8,524 bases of DNA. Origin: Planctomycetaceae bacterium. Lineage in GTDB: Bacteria; Planctomycetota; Planctomycetia; Pirellulales; Pirellulaceae. Numbering within the stretch: the stretch's first letter is position 1; every line of letters starts with the position of its first letter. A program made the position numbers and the translations under genes. The stretch is taken from assembly GCA_012965455.1 (NCBI GenBank), contig DTSG01000372.1, forward strand, positions 1 to 8,524. Direction: 5' to 3'. The notes beneath the pieces were generated by a model that made no database searches, was not told the DNA's origin, and was given only the letters and a program-made list of their open reading frames with translations. Of the stretch, positions 1 through 6,328 are shown one piece after another.

Positions 1-1
1 C

Positions 2-1225
2 AACGCACCGTCGTCTATTCGAGGACCGTTTAATTCGATTCCCACGACAGCCAAAGAATACCAGTTGTGTGAGCATTTACCAAAACTCGCCAAACAGGCC
101 CACCACCTATCCGTGATCCGATCATTAGGTCATTACCGTCGCGGCACCGGAGATCACCATGCTGGGTACTACTACAATTTGACGGGCCAGCGCCCAGACC
201 CCAGTTTCCCACAACTCTTGAACGCCCGAAAACCACGACCTTCAGACTGGCCAGCTATCGGTACCGTCGTTGGCTATAAATCACCGCGGCACCCCTATCT
301 CCCGCAAAGCATCACTCTGCCGATGAAACCTGGTGCCCCGCAATACACGCGGCCCGGACAATTTGCGGCGCGCTTAGGCGTAGAGCACGATCCCTTATAT
401 GTCATGGCTGACGTAGATGACCCGCTGAAATTTGCTGCTCCTGCTATCGAGCTCAAAGCCGATATACCTGTCGAGCGACTCCTCACCCGCCGGCAACTAC
501 TTGATGACTTCAACAATAGTGACAAAGACCTCTCCCAATTTGCAAAAACCAGTAATCTACAAACATTTCAAGACAAAGCCTTTTCACTATTAGGCTCCAC
601 TGAGGCCCGCGACGCGTTCGACTTGTCAGCGGAAAACGAAAAGACGATCGAGACCTATGGAAAAACTCACAATGGGATGAGTATGCTCATGGCTCGTCGA
701 CTTGTTGAAGCGGGAGTACCGTTTGTTAGCGTCTTTTGGCAGGGAAACAAGAAGCTCGCTGAACAAAACAATTGCAAAAGTGGCGGCGGTTGGGACACTC
801 ACGGAAATAACTTCGGTTGCCTCAAAGATGTTCTACTCCCAGAGTTTGACCAATGTTTTTCGGCGCTTCTGGCGGATTTGAACGACCGCGGTCTACTCGA
901 TCAGACACTAGTGCTGGTCAACAGCGAAATGGGGCGAAAACCAACTATTGGTGACCCTCGCAGCGGTGGCAAAACAGGGCAGGGGCGGGACCACTGGACT
1001 CATGCCATGTCGGTGCTGATGGCCGGCGGTGGAATTCGAGGGGGACAAGCGTACGGAACTTCTGACCGCCACGGTGCCTATCCAGCTGATTTACCAGTGG
1101 CGCCAGAAGATATTGCCAAGACAGTCTATCAGGCGATGGGCATCGATGATCTAACCGCCGTGGGCAAGGGCGGGCAGCCCTATAACCTGATGGCTGAGGG
1201 GCATGCCATCAAGGCCTTGTTTTGA
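2..1225 (+). CDS. DUF1501 family protein (alkaline-phosphatase-like fold), 5' partial
   Basis: The reading frame is open to the left edge, so the true start and any export signal lie outside; 407 residues are visible, ending in TGA. A TTG at 65 is not the start, because family-like sequence (GPFNSIPTTAKEYQLCEH) precedes it. Family hallmarks are the HHAG..LTG segment, GGGWDTHGNNFG (W264-D265-T266-H267), NSEMGRKP (E309) and GRDHWTH (R329-D330-H331-W332), followed by a C-terminal GAYPADLPV...DIAKTVYQAMGID block. DUF1501 proteins share the alkaline-phosphatase/sulfatase fold and are usually exported by Tat in planctomycetes; no reaction is established for them. In this phylum the gene normally follows a DUF1549/DUF1553 (PSD1) cytochrome gene, which would lie just left of the window. 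The family call is firm; substrate and partner are inference. Confidence 0.93.
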   Translation, partial: NAPSSIRGPFNSIPTTAKEYQLCEHLPKLAKQAHHLSVIRSLGHYRRGTGDHHAGYYYNLTGQRPDPSFPQLLNARKPRPSDWPAIGTVVGYKSPRHPYLPQSITLPMKPGAPQYTRPGQFAARLGVEHDPLYVMADVDDPLKFAAPAIELKADIPVERLLTRRQLLDDFNNSDKDLSQFAKTSNLQTFQDKAFSLLGSTEARDAFDLSAENEKTIETYGKTHNGMSMLMARRLVEAGVPFVSVFWQGNKKLAEQNNCKSGGGWDTHGNNFGCLKDVLLPEFDQCFSALLADLNDRGLLDQTLVLVNSEMGRKPTIGDPRSGGKTGQGRDHWTHAMSVLMAGGGIRGGQAYGTSDRHGAYPADLPVAPEDIAKTVYQAMGIDDLTAVGKGGQPYNLMAEGHAIKALF

Positions 1226-1275
1226 AAACGGATGTGACAATCCACCTGTCCATCCACGCGCTATCCAGGACTTTT

Positions 1276-1284
1276 TGCTATACT
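1276..1284 (+). promoter_or_regulatory. Candidate extended -10 promoter element for the small cytochrome gene
   Basis: TGCTATACT matches the extended -10 form TGnTATAAT with one mismatch. It lies in the gap after the DUF1501 stop. Transcription would begin near 1291, giving a leader of about 31 nt that includes the AAGG at 1311-1314. No convincing -35 hexamer is seen 16-18 bases upstream, as is allowed for extended -10 promoters. It suggests that the cytochrome can be transcribed apart from the DUF1501 gene. Confidence 0.4.
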
Positions 1285-1310
1285 TAGTTTTTACTTTCGC
1301 ACACCAAGAT

Positions 1311-1314
1311 AAGG
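1311..1314 (+). promoter_or_regulatory. Ribosome binding site of the small cytochrome gene
   Basis: AAGG stands 7 nt before the ATG at 1322, a usual Shine-Dalgarno spacing. It supports that start codon, which also opens directly into a signal peptide. Confidence 0.4.
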
Positions 1315-1321
1315 CTAACTC

Positions 1322-1717
1322 ATGAAGCGCTCATTCATTTTCGCAATTTTGTTTCTCACGGGCATCGCTACTATTTTCGCCGCCGCCAACGTAACCAAGG
1401 CTACTGCAAGGGGTAAGCAATCCTACGACATTGAGAGCTTCATGCACGCAGTCAAAGATGACGGTTTGCATACAAAGGTCATCAAGGGTGAAGCAACCCG
1501 TAAAGAACAAAAACTATTCTCGGCTTTCGTCAACGCCATGCCTAATAACACGCCACCCAAAGGGACTGCAGAAAGTTGGGCCGCCTTAACAAGTGCGTTG
1601 GTACAAGCGACCGCCAACCACCGGAAGGGCGTTACAGGTAGCAGCGAAGCTCTGGCCGCCGCCATGACCTGCAAAGCATGTCACGAAAATCATAAAGTAT
1701 ATCCACCGAAGGAATAG
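1322..1717 (+). CDS. Small exported single-haem c-type cytochrome, planctomycete family
   Basis: This 131-residue protein starts with a Sec signal peptide (MKRSFIFAILFLTG..., likely cut around residues 21-30). Its single haem-binding motif, C117-K-A-C120-H121, lies 11 residues from the C-terminus. The middle is mostly helix-forming and carries a PPKG.AESW segment (78-86), which I recall from small planctomycete cytochromes. The C-terminal CxxCH resembles the cytochrome c' layout (four-helix bundle), but I cannot confirm that fold. Expected role: periplasmic one-electron carrier or haem sensor, with haem attached by the c-type maturation machinery. The gene follows the DUF1501 gene on the same strand after 96 bases, so co-transcription is possible, but it appears to have its own promoter. 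No Met-containing distal-ligand motif is obvious, so the sixth haem ligand is unknown. Confidence 0.85.
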   Translation: MKRSFIFAILFLTGIATIFAAANVTKATARGKQSYDIESFMHAVKDDGLHTKVIKGEATRKEQKLFSAFVNAMPNNTPPKGTAESWAALTSALVQATANHRKGVTGSSEALAAAMTCKACHENHKVYPPKE

Positions 1718-1783
1718 GGAGATGCGTGCTTCGCCCGCATCCACTCATCCTTTGATGAACGCTATGAATGTAGGATTCTTCCA

Positions 1784-3265
1784 CTACGTCCCACAAAACG
1801 TCGCGGGTACAATTTCATCGTCCGTCGGCGCGGCTTCGTAGGCGGCATTTTTGGGCTGCTCGTCAAAGGGGTCCTGCAATACTTCGCATAATTGATGGAA
1901 TAGTTCGAAGTCGCCGCTGTACCCGGCCTCGATCACCTCTTCAATTCGATGATTACGCGGAATGAAAATCGGATTGCTACGGTGCATTAGTGCAACTGCG
2001 GCACCGCCGTCCATTTCAGCCATTCGCGCTCGCCACGCTTGCAACCAAGCAACAATTTCTTTGGTGCAATCAAACAACGCCAGCACTTTTTCGTCACTGT
2101 TGCTCTCAAGCACCTTGGATAGATGCCGAAAGACTAACGTAAAATCCGCCTTGCCATCCTCCATCAACGTCAATAAATCACGCACCAATTCCCAATCTGG
2201 ATCTTCCGCGGTATTTACTTCGTCTGCCTCAAACCCTAACCCAATTTTCGCCTTGAATCGCCGCTGTAACTCGCGCTCGTACATTCCCACAAACCGATCT
2301 AATGCTTCTTCCGCGATAGCCACACCTCGGTCGGCATCCGACGCAAGCAACGGCACTAACGTCTCCGCAAACCGCGCCAAATTCCAATGTGCAATTGGCC
2401 CCTGATTACCAAATCCATATCGTCCCTGATGGTCAATCGAACTGAACGTCTTGTTCGATTCATAAGTGTCCATGAACGCACAAGGGCCATAATCAATCGT
2501 CTCGCCAGACACAGCGGTGTTGTCCGTATTCATAACACCATGGATAAACCCAAGTTGCATCCAATGCGCGACCAAAACTGCTTGTCGTTCGATTACGCTA
2601 TCCAACAGTACTCGATAGGGCGTCTCCGACTCCTTGGCCTCCGGATAGTGCCGCTCAATTACATAGTCTGCGAGCACTTTTAAGTTCTCAACGTCCCCGC
2701 GAGCCGCAAACCACTGAAAAGTTCCTACTCGCACAAACGACTGCGCCACTCGAGTCAAAATACCACCGGCTATCATTCCTTCTCGCAGCACGTCCTCGCC
2801 CGTAGCCACTGCGGCTAGCGCCCGCGTCGTGGGCACACCCAACGCAGCCATCGCCTCGGATACTATGTACTCCCGCAGCACAGGTCCCAGCGCCGAGCGG
2901 CCATCGCCACGACGTGAGAACTGAGTGGGCCCAGAACCCTTCAGCTGAATGTCATAGCGTACACCGTCGGTGCCGATAACCTCGCCCAGCAATACCGCTC
3001 GCCCGTCGCCCAGCTGTGGCGAAAACCCACCAAACTGATGCCCCGCATATGCCATTGCTAATGGAATCGATCCGGCACAGATTTGATTGCCCGCCAGAAC
3101 GCTGAGGCCTGCGGGGGATTGTAACGCCCCAACGTCCGCTCCCAGCAATTCCGCCAACTCTCGATTCACGCGAATCATGCTTGGTTCGGTCACTGACGTC
3201 GGTGCCACGAGCGAATAGAACTCACTCGGTAACCGAGCATAACTGTTATCAAATTGAAATGGCAT
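1784..3265 (-). CDS. selO: Protein adenylyltransferase SelO (YdiU family pseudokinase)
   Basis: SelO transfers AMP from ATP to Ser/Thr/Tyr hydroxyls of target proteins and is linked to redox stress. At 493 residues the protein has the usual bacterial length and no signal peptide, so it is cytosolic. Motifs in order: YAGHQFG (73-79), LGDGRA (85-90), QLKGSG (K109), REYIVSE (E132), R172 and R179, HGVMNTDN (D248, N249) and DYGPCAFMD (D258). These line up at a constant offset of 4 with the catalytic and nucleotide-binding residues reported for Pseudomonas syringae SelO (K113, E136, R176, R183, D252, N253, D262), so the enzyme should be active. The C-terminus is FCGT: Cys491 sits where eukaryotic SelO carries selenocysteine. 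No clear Shine-Dalgarno precedes the ATG. The gene converges on the cytochrome gene and diverges from the VCBS gene, so it forms no operon here. Confidence 0.96.
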   Translation of the reverse strand: MPFQFDNSYARLPSEFYSLVAPTSVTEPSMIRVNRELAELLGADVGALQSPAGLSVLAGNQICAGSIPLAMAYAGHQFGGFSPQLGDGRAVLLGEVIGTDGVRYDIQLKGSGPTQFSRRGDGRSALGPVLREYIVSEAMAALGVPTTRALAAVATGEDVLREGMIAGGILTRVAQSFVRVGTFQWFAARGDVENLKVLADYVIERHYPEAKESETPYRVLLDSVIERQAVLVAHWMQLGFIHGVMNTDNTAVSGETIDYGPCAFMDTYESNKTFSSIDHQGRYGFGNQGPIAHWNLARFAETLVPLLASDADRGVAIAEEALDRFVGMYERELQRRFKAKIGLGFEADEVNTAEDPDWELVRDLLTLMEDGKADFTLVFRHLSKVLESNSDEKVLALFDCTKEIVAWLQAWRARMAEMDGGAAVALMHRSNPIFIPRNHRIEEVIEAGYSGDFELFHQLCEVLQDPFDEQPKNAAYEAAPTDDEIVPATFCGT

Positions 3266-3396
3266 GGGGCAGTTATTCGTGATCCGATTTTAGCCGTGTA
3301 GGCGGCGCTGTGCGACTTATTAGAATCTATTATCGTCGATCCGTGTTGATTCTTATCTGCAAAGCCGGCAATCCTCTACGAGTGTCCGAAGTAAGT

Positions 3397-3402
3397 TATA
3401 CT
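3397..3402 (+). promoter_or_regulatory. Candidate -10 element for the VCBS-repeat gene
   Basis: TATACT matches the sigma-70 -10 consensus at 5 of 6 positions. It lies in the divergent gap between selO and the VCBS gene. Transcription would start near 3409, about 47 nt before the chosen ATG. I see no matching -35 hexamer and no TGn extension, so this is tentative. Confidence 0.27.
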
Positions 3403-3441
3403 GGTGTTGTTCTCAACAAACTTACAACTAGATAATGCTAC

Positions 3442-3446
3442 GAAGG
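3442..3446 (+). promoter_or_regulatory. Ribosome binding site that favours the second ATG of the VCBS gene
   Basis: GAAGG lies 9 nt before the ATG at 3456. The in-frame upstream ATG at 3435 has no purine-rich Shine-Dalgarno before it. This decides the start in favour of 3456. Confidence 0.45.
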
Positions 3447-3455
3447 CACGCAATT

Positions 3456-4631
3456 ATGTCACCAATCATTCGCACGGCATGCATCGCTTTGCTGACTGCA
3501 ACTTTTTCCTTTAATTCCCTCCAGGGTGAGACTACCAAGGGGGCCGTCAAATGGACAAAACACGTCGTCATGGAACAGGGTCATTGCAATACAGCGGTGG
3601 CGCTCGACGCTAACGGTGATCATCTACTAGATATCATCGCTAGCTTTAATGGCACAGTAAGCTTGTTCATCGCGCCCACGTGGCAGCAGCAATACGTCCT
3701 ACACCGATTCACTGGAGGCACAAAGGGTTGCATACACAGTGAAGTGCTCGACGTTGACGGAGACGGTGACCTAGACTGGGCGGGCACCATAGCAAACCAA
3801 CATCCGTTCTGGCTAGAAAACCCAGGTCCTAAACATATAAAACAGGGGATCTGGATACCCCGCATTATCGATCCAGTAATTACCGGCATACACTGTATCC
3901 TAAAATCCGACATCAACAATGATGGTCGACCCAATCTAGTCATCAACAACTTTCAACCTGATAAAGGTCTGGGCGATTCCATAGTCTGGTATAGCATTCC
4001 CAAAAGCCCGCGCCGCGCGACACAATGGGAGCGTCATATCTTTGCGGATGGCGATGCCCGCGGTGGCAGTCATTACATGGGAGTCGGTGATATTGATGGC
4101 GACGGCTGGAAAGAAATTGCTGTGGGCGCAAAGGGTGCACCCTTTGCTGACGGCAACTGGTTTGCCTTCTGGAAAAACCCTGGACAGGGTCGAGTCGAGC
4201 AAGCGTGGAAAAAGGTGATGCTCGCGGAAAATCAAATGGCCGCCACGAATATCCTGCCGGCTGACGTCGATGGGGATGGCAAGACTGATTGGGTTGCTTC
4301 CCGCGGACATGGCGTGGGCGTAATTTGGTTTAAAAATCCAAGTTGGGAAATTAACGTGATCGACGCAACTATTCGCCAACCACATAGTCTAACCGTCGCC
4401 GACTTTGATGATGATGGTGATATTGATGTAGCCAGTTGTGGCTATGGTAGCAAACGTGTGATGCTATATCTAAATGACTCGCAGGGGAATTTCCAACTCC
4501 AAGAACTCGATGGTGATCAAGAAAGTTATGACCTGCGTAGCATCGATATGGACGGCGACGGGGATATCGACTTGTTAAATGCCGGACGTGGTTCAGAAAA
4601 CGTCAGCTGGTACGAAAACCCTCTGAAGTGA
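3456..4631 (+). CDS. Secreted VCBS/FG-GAP repeat protein, probable seven-bladed calcium-binding beta-propeller
   Basis: From the ATG at 3456 the protein has 391 residues; an in-frame ATG at 3435 would add seven. I chose 3456 for its GAAGG ribosome site and compact signal peptide (MSPIIRTACIALLTATFSF). Seven EF-hand-like loops of the DxDxDGxxD type begin at about residues 51, 99, 152, 212, 270, 316 and 364, spaced 46-60 apart; examples are DVDGDGDLD, DIDGDGWKE, DFDDDGDID and DMDGDGDID. The first and third are degenerate (DANGDHLLD, DINNDGRPN). Several repeats also carry an aromatic-NP turn (FWLENP, FWKNP, IWFKNP, SWYENP). Seven repeats of this length fit a seven-bladed propeller, as in FG-GAP/VCBS proteins, which act extracellularly in binding or adhesion and sometimes as lyases. 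No catalytic domain is fused, so its ligand is unknown. It converges on the first sulfatase gene, 54 bases away. Confidence 0.9.
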   Translation: MSPIIRTACIALLTATFSFNSLQGETTKGAVKWTKHVVMEQGHCNTAVALDANGDHLLDIIASFNGTVSLFIAPTWQQQYVLHRFTGGTKGCIHSEVLDVDGDGDLDWAGTIANQHPFWLENPGPKHIKQGIWIPRIIDPVITGIHCILKSDINNDGRPNLVINNFQPDKGLGDSIVWYSIPKSPRRATQWERHIFADGDARGGSHYMGVGDIDGDGWKEIAVGAKGAPFADGNWFAFWKNPGQGRVEQAWKKVMLAENQMAATNILPADVDGDGKTDWVASRGHGVGVIWFKNPSWEINVIDATIRQPHSLTVADFDDDGDIDVASCGYGSKRVMLYLNDSQGNFQLQELDGDQESYDLRSIDMDGDGDIDLLNAGRGSENVSWYENPLK

Positions 4632-4685
4632 GGTCACCCATAGGACATTAATGTGCCCAAGACGGTAAGGGCTGGCGGGTTCGTA

Positions 4686-6203
4686 CTATTTTGTGTTAGC
4701 TGTTGGTTTGTACTCCGCTCCGGTCAGACTCGTTAAAACCGAAGTTTGCCATTTACGCAGTTGCTCTAACATGCCGCGCACTACCTCAGGATTCTCCGCC
4801 GCAATGTCATTTTTCTCAGCAACGTCATCCGGCACTTTAAACAGCTGCGCCTTGAGCGATGCACCGTTACCTGCCACAACCAACTTATAGTCGTCCGCCA
4901 ATACCACTCGGCCACCATCATAATCACTCACTACAATCTTGGGGTGCTTAAAATTTTTAAACGTCCGGGTGTATACGTTCCCCATCATCTTTACCAACGG
5001 CGTCGTCCCAATTTGCAACGGTCCCGGAATCCACGGCTCACGTTGCTTGTCCCCGCCGACATTGTATTGCCAGAAAAAGATCGGAACAGGGCGTTCCTGT
5101 AATGTTCCGTCGAACGTACCTGTCAGCGAAAGCCCATCAAGCTCACGCTGCGAAAAATCAATTCCCGCCAACTCACACAGCGTTGGCAATATATCGCTCG
5201 TCACGCTATTCAACTGCGAAACCAATGGTGTTTTGATCCGCGCCGGCCACTCAATCACTCCCGGCACTCGAATCCCACCATCATACATCTGGGACTTGCG
5301 GCCTCTGAGCGGCGAGGTGACGATTCCGTCACCGGGCGTTCCATTGTCACCGCAATACCAGAGCAGGGTATCCTCTCGTAATTTTTTAGCGACCAAGAAC
5401 TCGCGGAGTTGCCCGATGGACCGGTCCATCGCAGTAATCTCGGCATACCGTTCTCGCAAAATATCACCCAGCGGCCTTGTTGTCGGTCGTCCCGTCTCAT
5501 TCGACGTCAAACGAAACGTCTTGTCGTTATACTTCTCGGGCAGATCGTCGTACAACGCAAGATCTTTCGGTAAACCGCTATACGGTTCATGGGGCGAGCC
5601 GTACCAGATAACCACGAAAAACGGTTTATCGTTACGTTTCGCCTTGGCTATAAATTTTGATGCGGCGGCTACTATAATCTCCGAACTTTCACCTTCGATC
5701 TTTTTTGGCACAGCTCCATTGGCAGACAACACGGGGTTGAGCTCAAAGAAATTGTCATGCGACAACCACTCGTCAAACCCCATTTTTCCTGGGTTCGTCG
5801 GCGAGTCACTCTTTACCGGCCCGACATGCCACTTGCCAAAATGCCCACAGACATACCCTTTGGTTTTCAGCAACTGAGCAATTGTAATTTCTTCTGGGCG
5901 AAACGAATAGCCGGGCGTAAAAGTACCGTATCGGTTTGGGTGTCGCCCCGTAAGTACGCTGCCGCGAGTGGGACTACAACTCGGATGCGCCGCATAGAAT
6001 CTATCGAATCGCAACCCAGTCGCAGCCATCTCATCAAGCACTGGGGTCTTCAAATGCGGGTGACCGTTATAGCCCACTTCGTCCCACCCATGGTCATCTC
6101 CCATCAGCAACACAATATTGGGCAGGTCTTCTGCCTGTGCCTGCGTTACGGAAATCCCACCAAGTAGCAATACAAGTAAAAATTGAGTGGTAATTAACTT
6201 CAT
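4686..6203 (-). CDS. Secreted type I sulfatase, arylsulfatase A / GalN-6-sulfatase-like
   Basis: A formylglycine-dependent sulfatase that should hydrolyse a sulfate ester outside the cytoplasm. From the ATG at 6203 it has 505 residues and opens with a standard signal peptide (MKLITTQFLLVLLLGG..., cut near AQA-ED). An in-frame ATG at 6233 would add ten residues; neither start has a good ribosome site, so 6203 rests on the signal peptide. Active-site elements: GDDHGW (D36, D37, metal), PSCSPTRGSVLTG (C76 becomes formylglycine, R80; full match to the classical signature), GKWH (K124, H126), SPHEP (H205), CGDNG (D286, N287, metal) and GRKSQMYDGG (K303). All expected catalytic residues are present. 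Length and motifs fit the arylsulfatase A/GALNS-like group; the glycan substrate cannot be read from the sequence. It needs a formylglycine-generating enzyme or anSME encoded elsewhere. It diverges from the second sulfatase. Confidence 0.94.
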   Translation of the reverse strand: MKLITTQFLLVLLLGGISVTQAQAEDLPNIVLLMGDDHGWDEVGYNGHPHLKTPVLDEMAATGLRFDRFYAAHPSCSPTRGSVLTGRHPNRYGTFTPGYSFRPEEITIAQLLKTKGYVCGHFGKWHVGPVKSDSPTNPGKMGFDEWLSHDNFFELNPVLSANGAVPKKIEGESSEIIVAAASKFIAKAKRNDKPFFVVIWYGSPHEPYSGLPKDLALYDDLPEKYNDKTFRLTSNETGRPTTRPLGDILRERYAEITAMDRSIGQLREFLVAKKLREDTLLWYCGDNGTPGDGIVTSPLRGRKSQMYDGGIRVPGVIEWPARIKTPLVSQLNSVTSDILPTLCELAGIDFSQRELDGLSLTGTFDGTLQERPVPIFFWQYNVGGDKQREPWIPGPLQIGTTPLVKMMGNVYTRTFKNFKHPKIVVSDYDGGRVVLADDYKLVVAGNGASLKAQLFKVPDDVAEKNDIAAENPEVVRGMLEQLRKWQTSVLTSLTGAEYKPTANTK

Positions 6204-6260
6204 AGTTTTCTGTTCACGTTGGAGTTGTCTCATGTTCTTGTTTATTGAAAAACGTTAAAA

Positions 6261-6289
6261 TTGAAAATCGGGATTAAGCAGTTTACAAA
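6261..6289 (+). promoter_or_regulatory. Candidate sigma-70 promoter for the second sulfatase
   Basis: TTGAAA (6261-6266; 5 of 6 to consensus) and TACAAA (6284-6289; 4 of 6) are separated by exactly 17 bases. They lie in the A/T-rich gap between the divergent sulfatases. Transcription would start near 6296, about 33 nt before the ATG at 6329. In A/T-rich DNA such matches arise by chance, so confidence is low. Confidence 0.33.
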
Positions 6290-6328
6290 TAACTCTATCC
6301 ACCTATCGATTACCTGGATAACAATTAA

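Noticed and set aside
1721..1741. Inverted repeat GATGCG...CGCATC with a 9-nt loop between the convergent cytochrome and selO genes
   Set aside because: Its position would suit a bidirectional terminator, but the stem is only 6 bp and neither strand has a T-tract after it.
3322..3353. Inverted repeat AGAATC...GATTCT in the selO/VCBS divergent gap
   Set aside because: Six-base arms 20 bases apart are not significant, and the flanking bases do not extend the symmetry.
3936..4385. Open frame of 149 codons on the - strand inside the VCBS gene
   Set aside because: The opposite strand encodes regular DxDxDG repeats. The antisense translation shows no family motif.
4645..4654. Perfect 10-bp palindrome ACATTAATGT between the convergent VCBS and sulfatase genes
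   Set aside because: A short A/T-rich palindrome is expected by chance in a window this size. It has no T-run to make it a terminator and no second copy that I noticed.
4939..5877. Long open frame of 312 codons on the + strand inside the first sulfatase gene
   Set aside because: It lies antisense to a gene with complete sulfatase motifs, and its translation has no recognisable domain. It is a shadow frame.
6315..6326. GGATAACAATT upstream of the second sulfatase, identical to part of the E. coli lac operator
   Set aside because: Only half of the operator matches, with no symmetric partner and no LacI-type gene nearby. It is best read as chance.
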